Origin: Natrialba chahannaoensis JCM 10990
Lineage (GTDB): Archaea > Halobacteriota > Halobacteria > Halobacteriales > Natrialbaceae
Assembly (NCBI RefSeq): GCF_000337135.1
Contig: NZ_AOIN01000046.1
Coordinates: 24,309 to 66,838, forward strand
DNA length: 42,530 nucleotides
Direction of reading: 5' to 3'
A model generated the notes under the pieces. That model was not told the DNA's origin, did not search any database, and worked only from the letters and a program-made list of their open reading frames with translations. This document shows, piece by piece, positions 8,953 through 17,456 of the stretch. Position 1 is the stretch's first letter, and every line of letters starts with the position of its first letter. A program made the position numbers and the translations under genes.

Positions 8953-10254
8953 TTAGGCCAAGATGAGCAGCGAAATCGCAATGATGAGTGCAACTGCCGG
9001 GAAAATCGCGAGGATCGCGAACAGGACGCCCATCCCGCCGTAGGTGAGCGCGATGCCAGCGATCGAGGCTCCCGCTGCACCGATCCCGAAGACACCGAGG
9101 TAGGTGTAGCCGAACGAGAGACCGTGCACGTCGGCCGCGACGTACTTGCCGATCAGCGCCTGATGAATCGGCGCTTCCATGTAGACGAAGAAGCCGAGCG
9201 CAGCACAGACCGCAAGCGTCGCCGCCAGACCGGCCGAGGCCCCAATCGGGAACAGTATCGAGACGACGACCAGTGCGGCGAGCGCGACGATGATCGCCCG
9301 CTCGGGTGAGCGCGTATCGCTCAGTTTGCCGCCCGTGTACTGGCCGACCGCACCGATCAACAGCAGACCGGCGTAGGCGTACTGGCTCGGATTGACCGTC
9401 TCGCCGGCGATCTCGACCGATTCGAACACCGCCAGTCCGGCGAGCACGTCCGGCAGGAAGGTGAAGACGCCCCGGTAGTAGGTCCCGGCGAGCATCGCGA
9501 TGGTGAACACGAGGACGAAGCTGCCGGTAAACAGCAGCTTGGACTCCGACGTGAACGCGGCGACGTGCTCTCGCAGCGACGGTGTCGACGGTGTGTCGAC
9601 AATAGGTCGGTTGTCCCCGGCAGTACCGGACCCAGTGCCCGAGCCGTCGGCCGCTGGTTGCGTGACAGTTCCTGTGTCGTCAACTGTTTCAGCCATCGCC
9701 GCCATCTCGTCAAACTCGAGTCGGGTCGCTGCGACAACACCGACGAGCGCGGGCACGACGAACAGCGCGGCGACGGCGCGCCAGTCGAGGACTGTCAACA
9801 TGATGGCCGCGACGAGTGGGCCGAGTGCGGTGCCGACGTTGCCGGCGACACCGTGGTAGGCCAGCACGGTTCCCTGCTTGTCTGCACCGCGGGTGATCAG
9901 TGAGAGGCCGGCCGGGTGGTACAGGCTGGCTGTGGCTCCCCAGAGGACGAGCGCCGCGGCGAGCAACCAGATGTTCGCGGCGAGGCTAATGAGTGCGAAG
10001 CCGCCGCCCATGCCGAGCATCGAGACGACGACGAGACGCGTCGAGCCGTAGCGGTCCGCGAGGATGCCACTGGGGAGTGCGCCGACACCGATGAGGGCGT
10101 AACCGACCGCGACGACCGTTCCGAGAACCGCAGGCGACACGTCGAAGGCGTCGAGCCAGAGCACGACGAACAGCGGAATCGTTAGCTCGTAAATGTGGAA
10201 CGTCGCGTGTCCGAGCATGGTGAACTCGGCGATGTCGCGGTCGGTGCCCTCCAT
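8953..10254 (-). CDS. MFS transporter (fosmidomycin-resistance-like branch)
   Basis: 433-residue integral membrane protein with about 12 hydrophobic segments in two halves separated by a hydrophilic loop of about 60 residues (EFDEMAAMAETVDDTGTVTQ and on). The first half carries GILADRYGS, the MFS loop-2/3 motif, and LYHPAGLSLITRGADKQGT, which resembles the FxHPA signature of the Fsr/fosmidomycin-resistance branch. Substrate and direction cannot be assigned; drug or small-organic-anion efflux is typical of the branch. It follows the SAMP gene by 8 nt and is probably co-transcribed with it and the flavoprotein gene. In this arrangement it might move a substrate or product of the neighbouring AOR, which is inference only. 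Confidence 0.88.
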   Translation of the reverse strand: MEGTDRDIAEFTMLGHATFHIYELTIPLFVVLWLDAFDVSPAVLGTVVAVGYALIGVGALPSGILADRYGSTRLVVVSMLGMGGGFALISLAANIWLLAAALVLWGATASLYHPAGLSLITRGADKQGTVLAYHGVAGNVGTALGPLVAAIMLTVLDWRAVAALFVVPALVGVVAATRLEFDEMAAMAETVDDTGTVTQPAADGSGTGSGTAGDNRPIVDTPSTPSLREHVAAFTSESKLLFTGSFVLVFTIAMLAGTYYRGVFTFLPDVLAGLAVFESVEIAGETVNPSQYAYAGLLLIGAVGQYTGGKLSDTRSPERAIIVALAALVVVSILFPIGASAGLAATLAVCAALGFFVYMEAPIHQALIGKYVAADVHGLSFGYTYLGVFGIGAAGASIAGIALTYGGMGVLFAILAIFPAVALIIAISLLILA

Positions 10255-10262
10255 CGTGTGGC

Positions 10263-10544
10263 TCAGCCCCCGTAGACTGACGGAACGAGGCGGATCACGG
10301 CGTCCTCCCGGAGTTCGGTTGCCAATCCGTCGATGTGAGTTACGTTTTTCTTGTCCATCGTGACGACCGTATCCCCGGCCAGTGTTTCCGCGTCCTCGTC
10401 GACCAGTTCGCCCGACAGGCCGGGGTACTCGTCCTCGAACTCCCGGAGTAAGTCACCGACCGTCTCGGCGTTGGTCTCATGATGGAGTGTCTTCTCGCCG
10501 ACGGTATCACGAAACGGCCCGAAGAGCACGCACTCGAGTTGCAC
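10263..10544 (-). CDS. Ubiquitin-like small archaeal modifier protein (SAMP/MoaD family)
   Basis: 93 residues starting at GTG (10544), with a beta-grasp fold and a C-terminal diglycine (PSVYGG). Such proteins are adenylated by the E1-like UbaA, then either conjugated to lysines of target proteins (sampylation) or thiocarboxylated as sulphur donor for molybdopterin or tRNA thiolation (known from Haloferax). Visible features are LFGPFRDTVGEKTL, TVGDLLREFEDEYPGL and AVIRLVPSVYGG. Which Haloferax SAMP it corresponds to is unclear. It lies between a flavoprotein and an MFS gene and opposite an AOR that needs a pterin, so a MoaD-like role in cofactor synthesis is plausible. No ATG start is available in this frame near the domain start. 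Confidence 0.92.
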   Translation of the reverse strand: MQLECVLFGPFRDTVGEKTLHHETNAETVGDLLREFEDEYPGLSGELVDEDAETLAGDTVVTMDKKNVTHIDGLATELREDAVIRLVPSVYGG

Positions 10545-10619
10545 GATGTGCGAGTGTTTCTCGTGGGATGTCTTGTAGGCGACGGTCGCGGCGATAGACG
10601 GCCGCTACACGACCGTTTC

Positions 10620-11198
10620 TCACTCGGAGCGGAGGTCGGGCACGTCCGCGGGCGTATCGAAGTCGTGGAAGTGTTCGCCCTTCTCCTTGCTCAGAATGTT
10701 GAGTGCGGCCGATGCGCCATCACCGGCCGCGATGACGGCTTGCCACTCCTCCGCGCGGACCATCGCACCGGTCGCGTAGAGGTTCTCGACGCTGGTTTCC
10801 ATATCGATGTCGACGTCGATGGTTCCCTCGTCGTCGAACGCGATATCCAGTTCGGCGTCCTCGGCGAGCGAGCGATCTGCACCCGTCGCGAGGACGACGT
10901 AGGTCGCCTCGTAGGAATCGTCGTCCGTCTCGACACGGAAGCCGTCGTCTGCAGACTCGACGGCAGTGACCGGCTCGCCGAGATGCAAATCCGCCCCGCG
11001 GTCCTCGACCTGTCCGCGAGCGATCTGCAGGAACTCGTCGCCACCAAGGCTGCGAACCCCGAGGTAGTTGAACAGGTGGGCCTTGTGCATCCACGTCTTG
11101 TCAGTGTCAAATACAGCGGTCTCAAGGCCGTTCTTCGCCGTAAACAGTGCCGCACTCAGGCCAGCGGGGCCGCCGCCGACGATGATCACATCGGACAT
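10620..11198 (-). CDS. Thioredoxin-reductase-like flavoprotein lacking the NAD(P)H domain and CxxC
   Basis: 192 residues. The N terminus is a Rossmann FAD site (VIIVGGGPAGLSAALFTAKN), residues about 110-120 carry the second motif YVVLATGADRS, and near the C terminus ENLYATGAMVRAEEWQAVIA plus GDGASAALNI matches the last FAD-binding segment of thioredoxin reductases. Normal thioredoxin reductases are about 310 residues because a 120-residue NADPH domain with a CxxC pair is inserted; here it is absent and the protein contains no cysteine. It is therefore a single-domain FAD protein needing another electron partner. The frame is open and clean, so this is not a recent deletion. It is likely first in an operon with SAMP and MFS genes. 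Confidence 0.87.
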   Translation of the reverse strand: MSDVIIVGGGPAGLSAALFTAKNGLETAVFDTDKTWMHKAHLFNYLGVRSLGGDEFLQIARGQVEDRGADLHLGEPVTAVESADDGFRVETDDDSYEATYVVLATGADRSLAEDAELDIAFDDEGTIDVDIDMETSVENLYATGAMVRAEEWQAVIAAGDGASAALNILSKEKGEHFHDFDTPADVPDLRSE

Positions 11199-11428
11199 AC
11201 GCTACTCCGACTACGGACCAGCCGATAAACGATTTTGTCGCCAGGAGAGACCGTGTTCGGCGAGTGACTGTGAGCAACGCCGGAACTTGTCTCGCAGGCT
11301 CACTACCGGAGCTCCATCCCTGTGCTCATCGCGACCGGTACTCGAGTTCGACCGTCGCCCAGTTCATCACATCGAGAGCAGTGCCCACTTCTGTTACGAA
11401 ATGGCAACGGAGACGGCGTGAACCCGCC

Positions 11429-12235
11429 TCAGCTGGTTCGATCCGAGAGTGACAGCACCGTTGGATCGATCTGAGTTGCCGACTCCTCTGTCGTTGCGTC
11501 CGAGATCGTGTACACGGTGGCGTCTTCGTCCACTTCGGCACGCTCTCGCACAGCGTCGTCGCCTTCGTCTTCGTCTCCAGACTCTCCCTCCAGCACTGTC
11601 ACTGCTCCCGCAAGTAACGGCGCGAACACGCCCGCTATGGCGACCTCGACAGCCGCAAGCGGCTCCCGAACCACAACGCGGTCACCCGCCTCAATCTCGT
11701 ACTCGTCGATCAGATTCCGGGCGGACTCGAGTGCCCGTGCGTGCGAGACGGTGCGGCTCCCGTCGGTGAGCAGGCCGGTCTCGGGTGAAAGCGACTGCGG
11801 CGGGAACGAGGGGTTCTCACTCCAGAGGCCGGCGTCGAAGTTCTTGATCCCCGGCGTCTCCGGCTTATCGCCGTAGCCGAGCATGCTGGTTCCACGGGGG
11901 AGCTCGTAGCGGTCGGACTCGAGTTCGTCGACGGGTGCGACGATCGCTTGCAGGTTGGTCTCGTCGGCAAGATCCGCTGGCGGGTTTGGGCGGGTTGTGG
12001 CCCCAAGGAGTGTCGCGCCGAAGCAGGCAAGCAGGGCCACCGGGCCGTTACCGGCGACGCCGACGGTGACGCCCTCGCGGACGCCGGCGTGGCGCAGGAA
12101 GTTGCCGGCCTTCCAGGCAGAGGTACAGAGCCAGTGGGCGTCGTAGTCGCGACGTGTCGTGTCGACGAGGACGGTCCGTTCGTCGCGGCGCTCCCGGGTG
12201 AACAGTTCGTCGACGGTGGCGACGTGCGCGGTCAT
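11429..12235 (-). CDS. Truncated AMP-forming acyl-CoA synthetase-like protein
   Basis: 268 residues from the ATG at 12235. The first 220 residues follow the N-terminal subdomain of ANL (acyl/aryl-CoA ligase) enzymes: FLRHAGVREGVTVGVAGNGP, LLACFGATLLGATTRPNPPA and GLLTDGSRTVSHARALESAR. The last corresponds to the phosphate-binding A3 loop (usually TSGTTGxPKG) but is degenerate: the Thr/Ser/Gly pattern is reduced to TDGSR and the conserved Lys is missing. The later motifs (YGxTE, GD near the hinge, the catalytic Lys) and the C-terminal lid are absent; the normal length is over 500. An ATP-dependent ligase activity is unlikely. It may bind nucleotide or acyl groups, or be a relic kept as a regulator. 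The gene is intact and stands alone. Confidence 0.8.
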   Translation of the reverse strand: MTAHVATVDELFTRERRDERTVLVDTTRRDYDAHWLCTSAWKAGNFLRHAGVREGVTVGVAGNGPVALLACFGATLLGATTRPNPPADLADETNLQAIVAPVDELESDRYELPRGTSMLGYGDKPETPGIKNFDAGLWSENPSFPPQSLSPETGLLTDGSRTVSHARALESARNLIDEYEIEAGDRVVVREPLAAVEVAIAGVFAPLLAGAVTVLEGESGDEDEGDDAVRERAEVDEDATVYTISDATTEESATQIDPTVLSLSDRTS

Positions 12236-12297
12236 ACTGGCTACTGTGACCCGCGGTGAAAAAAGCGCGCCGAAACGGACGGCTGGCGTGGCAGCGA

Positions 12298-13470
12298 TCA
12301 GAACGCCCGCTTGATCTTCTCGAAGAACCCTTCGCTGACGTCGATCTCGTCGCCGCCAGCCTCGGCGAACGCCTCGAGTGCTTCGCGCTGTTCCTCGTTG
12401 AGCGAGTCGGGTGTGACGACCTGGACCTTCACGAAGAGGTCTCCCTGACCTCGTCCGCGCAGTCGGGGCATTCCCTTCCCCCGGATGCGGAAGGTTTCGC
12501 CGCTCTGGGTCGCTCGCGGGATATCGAACTCGACGGCACCATCGAGCGTCGGCACTTCGACGGTGTCGCCGAAGGTCGCCTGCGGGAACGAGATCGGCAG
12601 CCGGTAGCGCAGGTCGTTGCCATCGCGTTCGAACTCCTCGTGCTCGCGGATCGCAACGTCAATCAGCAGGTCGCCATGGGGACCGCCGTCCGGGCTGGGT
12701 GCACCTTCGCCTTCCATGCGGAGGGTCTGGCCCTCTTGAATGCCCGCGGGAACCTCGACGGTGAGGGTCGCCTCGTTGCGGACGTAGCCCTCGCCGCGAC
12801 AGGAACTACACGTTTCGGAGTAGAGCGTTCCTTCGCCCTCACACCGCGGACACGTCGTCGTCTGCTGGACGCGACCGAGCGGCGTCTGCTGGACCTGGGT
12901 CACCTGGCCCCGGCCCTGACACTCCGAACAGGTCCGGGAGTCGGCGTCCGGCGGGTGGCCCTCGCCATCGCAGTCAGCACACTCCTCGGGGCGCTCGACG
13001 GTGAACTGTTTCTCGACACCCTCGAAGGCTTCGCCGAGACCGATCTCGAGTTCGGTACGCAGATCGCGGCCCTTCTGGGGACGGCGTCGACCACGCCCGC
13101 GGCCGCCACCGCCGAAAACCTGTTCGAAGATGTCGCCGAGACCGCCACCGCCCATGCCGCCACCCATTCCGCCGAAGGGGTCGCCGCCCATGCCACCCAT
13201 ACCACCGCCCATGCCGCCCTCGCTGGCGTCGAAGCCGTGCTTTTCGGCCTGTTCGTAGCGGTCGTGGCCCATACGGTCGTAGGCCTCGCGCTTGTCTTCG
13301 TCGGTGAGTACCTGCTTTGCCTTCTGGATCCGCTTGAACTTCTCCTCGGCGTCCGGGTCGTCGCTGACGTCCGGATGGTACTCCGTGGCCTTCTTCCGGT
13401 ACGCCTGTTTGATCTCCTCGGCGGAAGCGTCGCGGCTCACACCGAGTGCGTCGTAGAAGTCCTCGCTCAT
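12298..13470 (-). CDS. dnaJ: Chaperone DnaJ (Hsp40, type I)
   Basis: 390 residues, standard DnaJ length. Domain order: J-domain with the HPD motif (KKATEYHPDVSDD, residues about 25-40), which stimulates the DnaK ATPase; a Gly/Phe/Met-rich linker (GGMGGGMGGMGGDPFGGMGG); a zinc domain with four CxxCxGxG-type repeats (CADCDGEG, CSECQGRG, CPRCEGEG, CSSCRGEG); and the C-terminal substrate-binding sandwich (VEVPAGIQEGQTLRMEGEG). All cysteines and the HPD are present. It is encoded on the same strand as dnaK, downstream of it, with a glycerophosphodiesterase gene in between. A 207-nt gap precedes it, so it may have its own promoter. Confidence 0.97.
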   Translation of the reverse strand: MSEDFYDALGVSRDASAEEIKQAYRKKATEYHPDVSDDPDAEEKFKRIQKAKQVLTDEDKREAYDRMGHDRYEQAEKHGFDASEGGMGGGMGGMGGDPFGGMGGGMGGGGLGDIFEQVFGGGGRGRGRRRPQKGRDLRTELEIGLGEAFEGVEKQFTVERPEECADCDGEGHPPDADSRTCSECQGRGQVTQVQQTPLGRVQQTTTCPRCEGEGTLYSETCSSCRGEGYVRNEATLTVEVPAGIQEGQTLRMEGEGAPSPDGGPHGDLLIDVAIREHEEFERDGNDLRYRLPISFPQATFGDTVEVPTLDGAVEFDIPRATQSGETFRIRGKGMPRLRGRGQGDLFVKVQVVTPDSLNEEQREALEAFAEAGGDEIDVSEGFFEKIKRAF

Positions 13471-13677
13471 TCGTTGTCGAACCGATACTCGGTTGAGGCA
13501 CTTGAAACGACCGTTCCCGACTGATCGGTTCCGAAAATCTTCCGTATTTCCCCTTCACGACCGGGAGCGGCGGGGCATTGATTAGCCGATCCGGTGTCGC
13601 GACACTCGCCGACTCGTCGGGGGCCGACGATCGTTTCTGTGAGAGCAGCTGGCGGGGACGAAACAGGTCGGGCCGCT

Positions 13678-14688
13678 CTAGAGAGCTCCCCAGCGAACGA
13701 TCTCGCTGTAATCGAGGAAGAGCCCGTCGACACCGGCGTCAATGAGTTGTTCGGTCTCGTGCCACGTGTCGACCGTGTAGACGTTCACCGGGAGGTCCCG
13801 CGCGTGGGCTTCCTCGACGATGTCGACGTCGGTTTCGCCCGCGTAGAGATCCTCGTCGAACATCGTTGTCCCTTTGATCGCCGCCATCGGTGGGTTGATC
13901 GCGACGATGTCGTACTCGTCGGCCATGTCGAGGGCTTCCTCGTTGGAGTACCACGAGAGGAACGCCACCGGGAAGTCGTGATCGATCTCGTTCTCAAGCG
14001 CCCAGAGGGCACCCTCCCAGAACGTCGAGAGCAGGATCTCGTTGTCGTACTGCGCGGCGATGTCGCACATCGGTTGGAGCCACTTCCACTGTTCGAGTTC
14101 CTCTTCGGGACGCTCGAAGTCCGTCTGTCCGCTTTCGGGACGGTCGTAGTGGACCGGGTCCGTGGCTCCCCACGCCCAGTCGAGTTCCTCGGACCCAACC
14201 TTGATGTCGATGTTGACGCCGACGCCGTCCGGAATGACCTCCATCGCCTCTTCGAGAGATGCAATGGTTTCGCCGCTGTCGAGCACTTCCGCCGAGAAGA
14301 CCTCGTCGGACGGCAGGTCGTACACCTTGCCGTCGGTGTCGGTCTGTCCGCCGATATTGCGGTCGTGGAAAACCGCGATGTCGCCGTCGGCAGTCGGATG
14401 GACGTCCAGTTCGATCCAGTCCGCACCGCGTCGGGCCGCCCGGTCGTTGCTGCCGCCCTTGACGGCCTGTTCGAACGCCCCGAGCGTGTTTTCGGGATAC
14501 GTTTTAGCGAACCCGCGATGTGCGATGACTGTCGCCCGATCGTCGAACTGGGACGCGTTTTCTCGGCCTTGACCCTGGTTTCGATCGACGGCTGCACTCG
14601 CCGACGATGCTATCGTGCTGCCAGCAACTGCTGCTCCTGTTCCGGCGATGAACCGACGCCGGTTGAGCATACTTGCCTTGTCTCCCAT
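13678..14688 (-). CDS. Secreted glycerophosphodiester phosphodiesterase (Tat substrate)
   Basis: 336 residues. The N terminus (MGDKASMLNRRRFIAGTGAA) is a Tat signal with RRxFIAG and a cleavage site near ASSASA, so the enzyme acts outside the cell. The catalytic domain has the GDPD hallmarks VIAHRGFAKTYPENTLGAFE (His, Arg, Glu, Asn), WIELDVHPTADG (Glu and Asp, metal ligands) and AVFHD (second His), ending in GVDGLFLDYSE. It would hydrolyse glycerophosphodiesters from lipid headgroups to glycerol-phosphate and an alcohol, for phosphate or carbon supply. A good TATA box at 14714-14725 gives it its own leaderless transcript despite lying between dnaK and dnaJ. Whether it responds to phosphate limitation cannot be told from sequence. 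Confidence 0.93.
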   Translation of the reverse strand: MGDKASMLNRRRFIAGTGAAVAGSTIASSASAAVDRNQGQGRENASQFDDRATVIAHRGFAKTYPENTLGAFEQAVKGGSNDRAARRGADWIELDVHPTADGDIAVFHDRNIGGQTDTDGKVYDLPSDEVFSAEVLDSGETIASLEEAMEVIPDGVGVNIDIKVGSEELDWAWGATDPVHYDRPESGQTDFERPEEELEQWKWLQPMCDIAAQYDNEILLSTFWEGALWALENEIDHDFPVAFLSWYSNEEALDMADEYDIVAINPPMAAIKGTTMFDEDLYAGETDVDIVEEAHARDLPVNVYTVDTWHETEQLIDAGVDGLFLDYSEIVRWGAL

Positions 14689-14713
14689 GCAACTAGTGCC
14701 AGATAGCCAGAAC

Positions 14714-14725
14714 TAATATAACTTA
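14714..14725 (-). promoter_or_regulatory. TATA box for the glycerophosphodiesterase gene
   Basis: On the minus strand this reads AAGTTATATTAG, centred about 31 nt before the ATG at 14688. A transcript would begin about 5 nt before the start codon. Confidence 0.6.
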
Positions 14726-14876
14726 TCGCCACATGAACATTACATTACAATAGGAATTATAAGTTATTGTGGTACAAATAATTTCTCTACGTATTGCTCT
14801 GATTATTGAATGACTCAATCGTCTTTGAATCGGTTTCTTTGCTCCATCATGGGATCGGACAGTCCGGAAACGAATA

Positions 14877-14915
14877 CATATTAGAATATGGGAGAAACCA
14901 TATCTAAATATTTAT
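14877..14915 (+). promoter_or_regulatory. Overlapping palindromes and plus-strand TATA-like element
   Basis: CATATTAGAATATG (14877-14890) is a 6-bp-arm palindrome. It overlaps a second stem, ATATGG (14886-14891) with CCATAT (14898-14903). Directly after comes CTAAATATTTAT (14904-14915), a strong TATA-like run. A transcript from it would start near 14936 and run towards the 3' end of dnaK in antisense. Function is unproven. Confidence 0.35.
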
Positions 14916-15194
14916 CGACGGTCTTATGGTATTGCCAAAACACTTAACCAGAGGTCTCCGGCCGCGCCACGTGGACTATTCGCTATCGTGCCACGGGAAA
15001 CGGGGACATCGGCGAGAAGACCCGAATCTCGACAGCGGTGTCTACGTTTTCCACGCCTTCCGTCCAGGAAGGCAGTCGGTACGGAACAGCGTTTCCGGTC
15101 GCTATCAGCGTGACGAGACGCCGAGCGAACCCGGTTTTAGTCGTTCACCTGTTCCGGCCGAAAGAATTGCGATCGCCTGGGTGGACGGTCCGGC

Positions 15195-17156
15195 TTACTG
15201 ACCGTCGTCTTCGTCCTCAACTTCGAAGTCGACGTCCTCGAAGTCGGCGTCAACGAATTCCTCGTCGTCGCCGCCGGCTGCACCGCTTGGGCCTGGGTTC
15301 GGGCCGCCGCCCATACCACCCATGTCACCCATGCCGGCACCGGCTGCGCCTGCGCCTGCACCTGCACCTGCGCCGCCTGCTGCACCAGCACCGCCAGCGC
15401 CCGCTGCACCGGCATCCTGGTACATCTGCTTGCCGATCTCCTGCAGCTCGGTGCTCAGGTGCTCGGTCGCGGCCTCGATATCCTCGGCGGTCGCCTCGTT
15501 GTCGTCGATCGTGGCTTCGAGGTCCTCGATGGCAGCCTCGATATCACCGCGAAGGGCGTCGTCGACTGCCTCTTCGTTCTCCTCGAGGAGGGTCTCGGCG
15601 CGCTGGATCGTGGCTTCCGCGGTGTTACGGGCCTCGATGCGCTGGCGCTTCTTCTCGTCCTCTTCAGCGTGCTTCTCGGCTTCCTGCTGCATCTCATCGA
15701 TCTCGGCGTCGGAGAGGCCAGCACCGCCCTCGATGGTGATCTCTTCGGATTCGCCGCTGCCCTTGTCCTCGGCGGAAACGTTGACGATGCCGTTCTCGTC
15801 GATCGAGAACGTGACTTCGATCTGTGGAGTGCCCGCAGGTGCCGGCGGGATGCCAGTCAGGTGGAACTCCCCAAGCATCTCGTTCTTCTCGGCGAGTTCA
15901 CGCTCACCCTGGAAGACACGGACCTGCACAGTGGTCTGGTTGTCCGCGGCGGTGGTGAAGATCTTCGATTCCTCGGTTGGGATGGTCGTGTTCTTCTCGA
16001 TGAGGCGCTCGAAGAGGCCGCCCTTAACCTCGATCCCGAGGCTGAGCGGGGTCACGTCGAGCAGGACGATGTCGTCGACCTCGCCGCCGAGAACGCCGCC
16101 CTGAATCGCCGCGCCGAGTGCGACGGCTTCGTCGGGGTTGACGTTCTTCTGGGGTTCCTTGCCGGTGAGTTCCTCGACCTTCTCGCCGACCTGTGGCATG
16201 CGGGTCGAGCCGCCGACGAGGAGCACTTCGTCGATGTCGTCCTTGCTGTAGCCGGCGTCTTCGAGCGCTTGCTCGGTCGGATCGACGGTGCGGTCGATCA
16301 GGTCCTGGGTGAGCGATTCGAACTTCGCGCGTGTGAGAGACTCTTCGAGGTGGATCGGGCCGTCGTCGGTGGCCGTGATGAACGGCAGGTTGATCTCCGT
16401 CTCCTTCCGGCTGCTGAGTTCGATCTTGGCCTCTTCGGCGGCGTCCTTGAGCCGCTGGAGGGCCTGGCGGTCCTCGCGGAGGTCGATGCCGTGGTCGGCC
16501 TCGAACTCCTCGGCGAGGAAGTCGATGATGGCCTCGTCCCAGTCGTCACCACCGAGGTCGTTGTCACCGTTGGTCGCGACGACCTCGTAGACGCCGCCGC
16601 CGAGGTCGAGGATTGAAACGTCGAAGGTGCCGCCCCCAAGGTCGTAGACGAGGACGGTCTGGTCGGAGTCGTCGTCGAGCCCGTAGGCCATCGAGGCGGC
16701 CGTCGGCTCGTTGATGATGCGCTCGACTTCGAAGCCAGCGATTTCGCCGGCGTCCTTGGTCGCCTGGCGCTGTCGGTCCGAGAAGTACGCGGGGACGGTG
16801 ATGACTGCCTTCTCTACTTCGTCGCCGAGGTACTCCTCCGCGTCACGCTTGATCTTCTGGAGGATCATCGCGGAGATTTCCTCGGGTGTGTACTCTTCGC
16901 CCTCAATGTCGACGGTGTAGTCGTCGTCGCCAATGTGGCGCTTGATGGAGGCGATTGTCTTTTCGGGGTTCTGGATCGCCTGGTTCTTTGCGGGTTTGCC
17001 GACGAGCCGCTCGTCGTCGTCGGTGAACGCGACGACGGAGGGGGTCGTCCGTTCGCCTTCGGCGTTGACGATAATCTCCGGATCGCCGCCTTCCATGACG
17101 GCGAACGCGCTGTTCGTCGTACCGAGGTCGATTCCGAGAATCTTGTTGCTCGCCAT
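15195..17156 (-). CDS. dnaK: Chaperone DnaK (Hsp70)
   Basis: 653 residues from the ATG at 17156 ([20 protein letters not shown]). The nucleotide-binding domain shows the phosphate-1 motif GIDLGTTNS, the phosphate-2 region [14 protein letters not shown], and [13 protein letters not shown]. The substrate-binding domain follows ([14 protein letters not shown], then [20 protein letters not shown]) with the helical lid. The tail has an unusually long Gly/Ala-rich run (GAAGAGGAGAAGGAGAGAGA, residues about 600-620) and ends in the acidic [19 protein letters not shown]. It binds unfolded proteins in an ATP cycle controlled by DnaJ and GrpE; grpE is not in this window. A TATA element at 17182-17188 predicts a leaderless mRNA and excludes a start 7 codons upstream. 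Confidence 0.98.
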   Translation of the reverse strand: MASNKILGIDLGTTNSAFAVMEGGDPEIIVNAEGERTTPSVVAFTDDDERLVGKPAKNQAIQNPEKTIASIKRHIGDDDYTVDIEGEEYTPEEISAMILQKIKRDAEEYLGDEVEKAVITVPAYFSDRQRQATKDAGEIAGFEVERIINEPTAASMAYGLDDDSDQTVLVYDLGGGTFDVSILDLGGGVYEVVATNGDNDLGGDDWDEAIIDFLAEEFEADHGIDLREDRQALQRLKDAAEEAKIELSSRKETEINLPFITATDDGPIHLEESLTRAKFESLTQDLIDRTVDPTEQALEDAGYSKDDIDEVLLVGGSTRMPQVGEKVEELTGKEPQKNVNPDEAVALGAAIQGGVLGGEVDDIVLLDVTPLSLGIEVKGGLFERLIEKNTTIPTEESKIFTTAADNQTTVQVRVFQGERELAEKNEMLGEFHLTGIPPAPAGTPQIEVTFSIDENGIVNVSAEDKGSGESEEITIEGGAGLSDAEIDEMQQEAEKHAEEDEKKRQRIEARNTAEATIQRAETLLEENEEAVDDALRGDIEAAIEDLEATIDDNEATAEDIEAATEHLSTELQEIGKQMYQDAGAAGAGGAGAAGGAGAGAGAGAAGAGMGDMGGMGGGPNPGPSGAAGGDDEEFVDADFEDVDFEVEDEDDGQ

Positions 17157-17456
17157 TGTGGAGGGTATTGTGCGCACTTTGTTTTAAGCGTTACTAGCCA
17201 GCGTCACGAGTCGAATAAAATTCTAAATGGGCGGCTGTCACTGTGGAGTCGGGCGATTTTGTACAGCAATCTGGTCGAATCGGCTCGATTGAGCCGGTGG
17301 GCACGACTGCACAGTCGCTACGGAGCCAGAATTTGAAGCCATCTCCGCGAGCCAAAAGCAGAGTGGACCGGCGCTGGCGAACGGGGCAGGCGAACTCGGG
17401 CAGAAGCCAATCAGCTACTGTCAGACGCTGGTATCGGTGTCGACTGACAATCAAAC
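17157..17456. other. Intergenic region upstream of dnaK
   Basis: 300 bases between the photolyase stop and the dnaK start. It contains the dnaK TATA element and a second AT-rich patch at 17213-17226. No gene is seen; an antisense-looking frame on the plus strand has no codon bias. Confidence 0.6.
17182..17188 (-). promoter_or_regulatory. TATA box for dnaK
   Basis: On the minus strand the site reads CTTAAAA, centred about 29 nt before the ATG at 17156, giving a leader of 3 nt or none. Confidence 0.6.

Larger units (their letters stand above)
14689..15194. other. Intergenic region, AT-rich, between glycerophosphodiesterase and dnaK
   Basis: About 500 bases without a supported gene. The first 240 are markedly AT-rich. 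They hold the minus-strand TATA box of the glycerophosphodiesterase gene, interlocking short palindromes at 14877-14903 and a plus-strand TATA-like element at 14904-14915. The remainder is GC-rich; an open frame at 14926-15201 (+) has poor haloarchaeal codon use. Confidence 0.6.

Noticed and set aside
14926-15201. 91-codon plus-strand frame between the glycerophosphodiesterase and dnaK genes
   Set aside because: Poor GC3 bias, Arg-rich composition, overlaps the dnaK end, and the nearby TATA-like element is too close to its ATG for a leaderless start. The region is kept as a possible non-coding transcript.
15459-16616. 385-codon plus-strand frame opposite dnaK
   Set aside because: Antisense shadow of dnaK; no independent promoter or domain.
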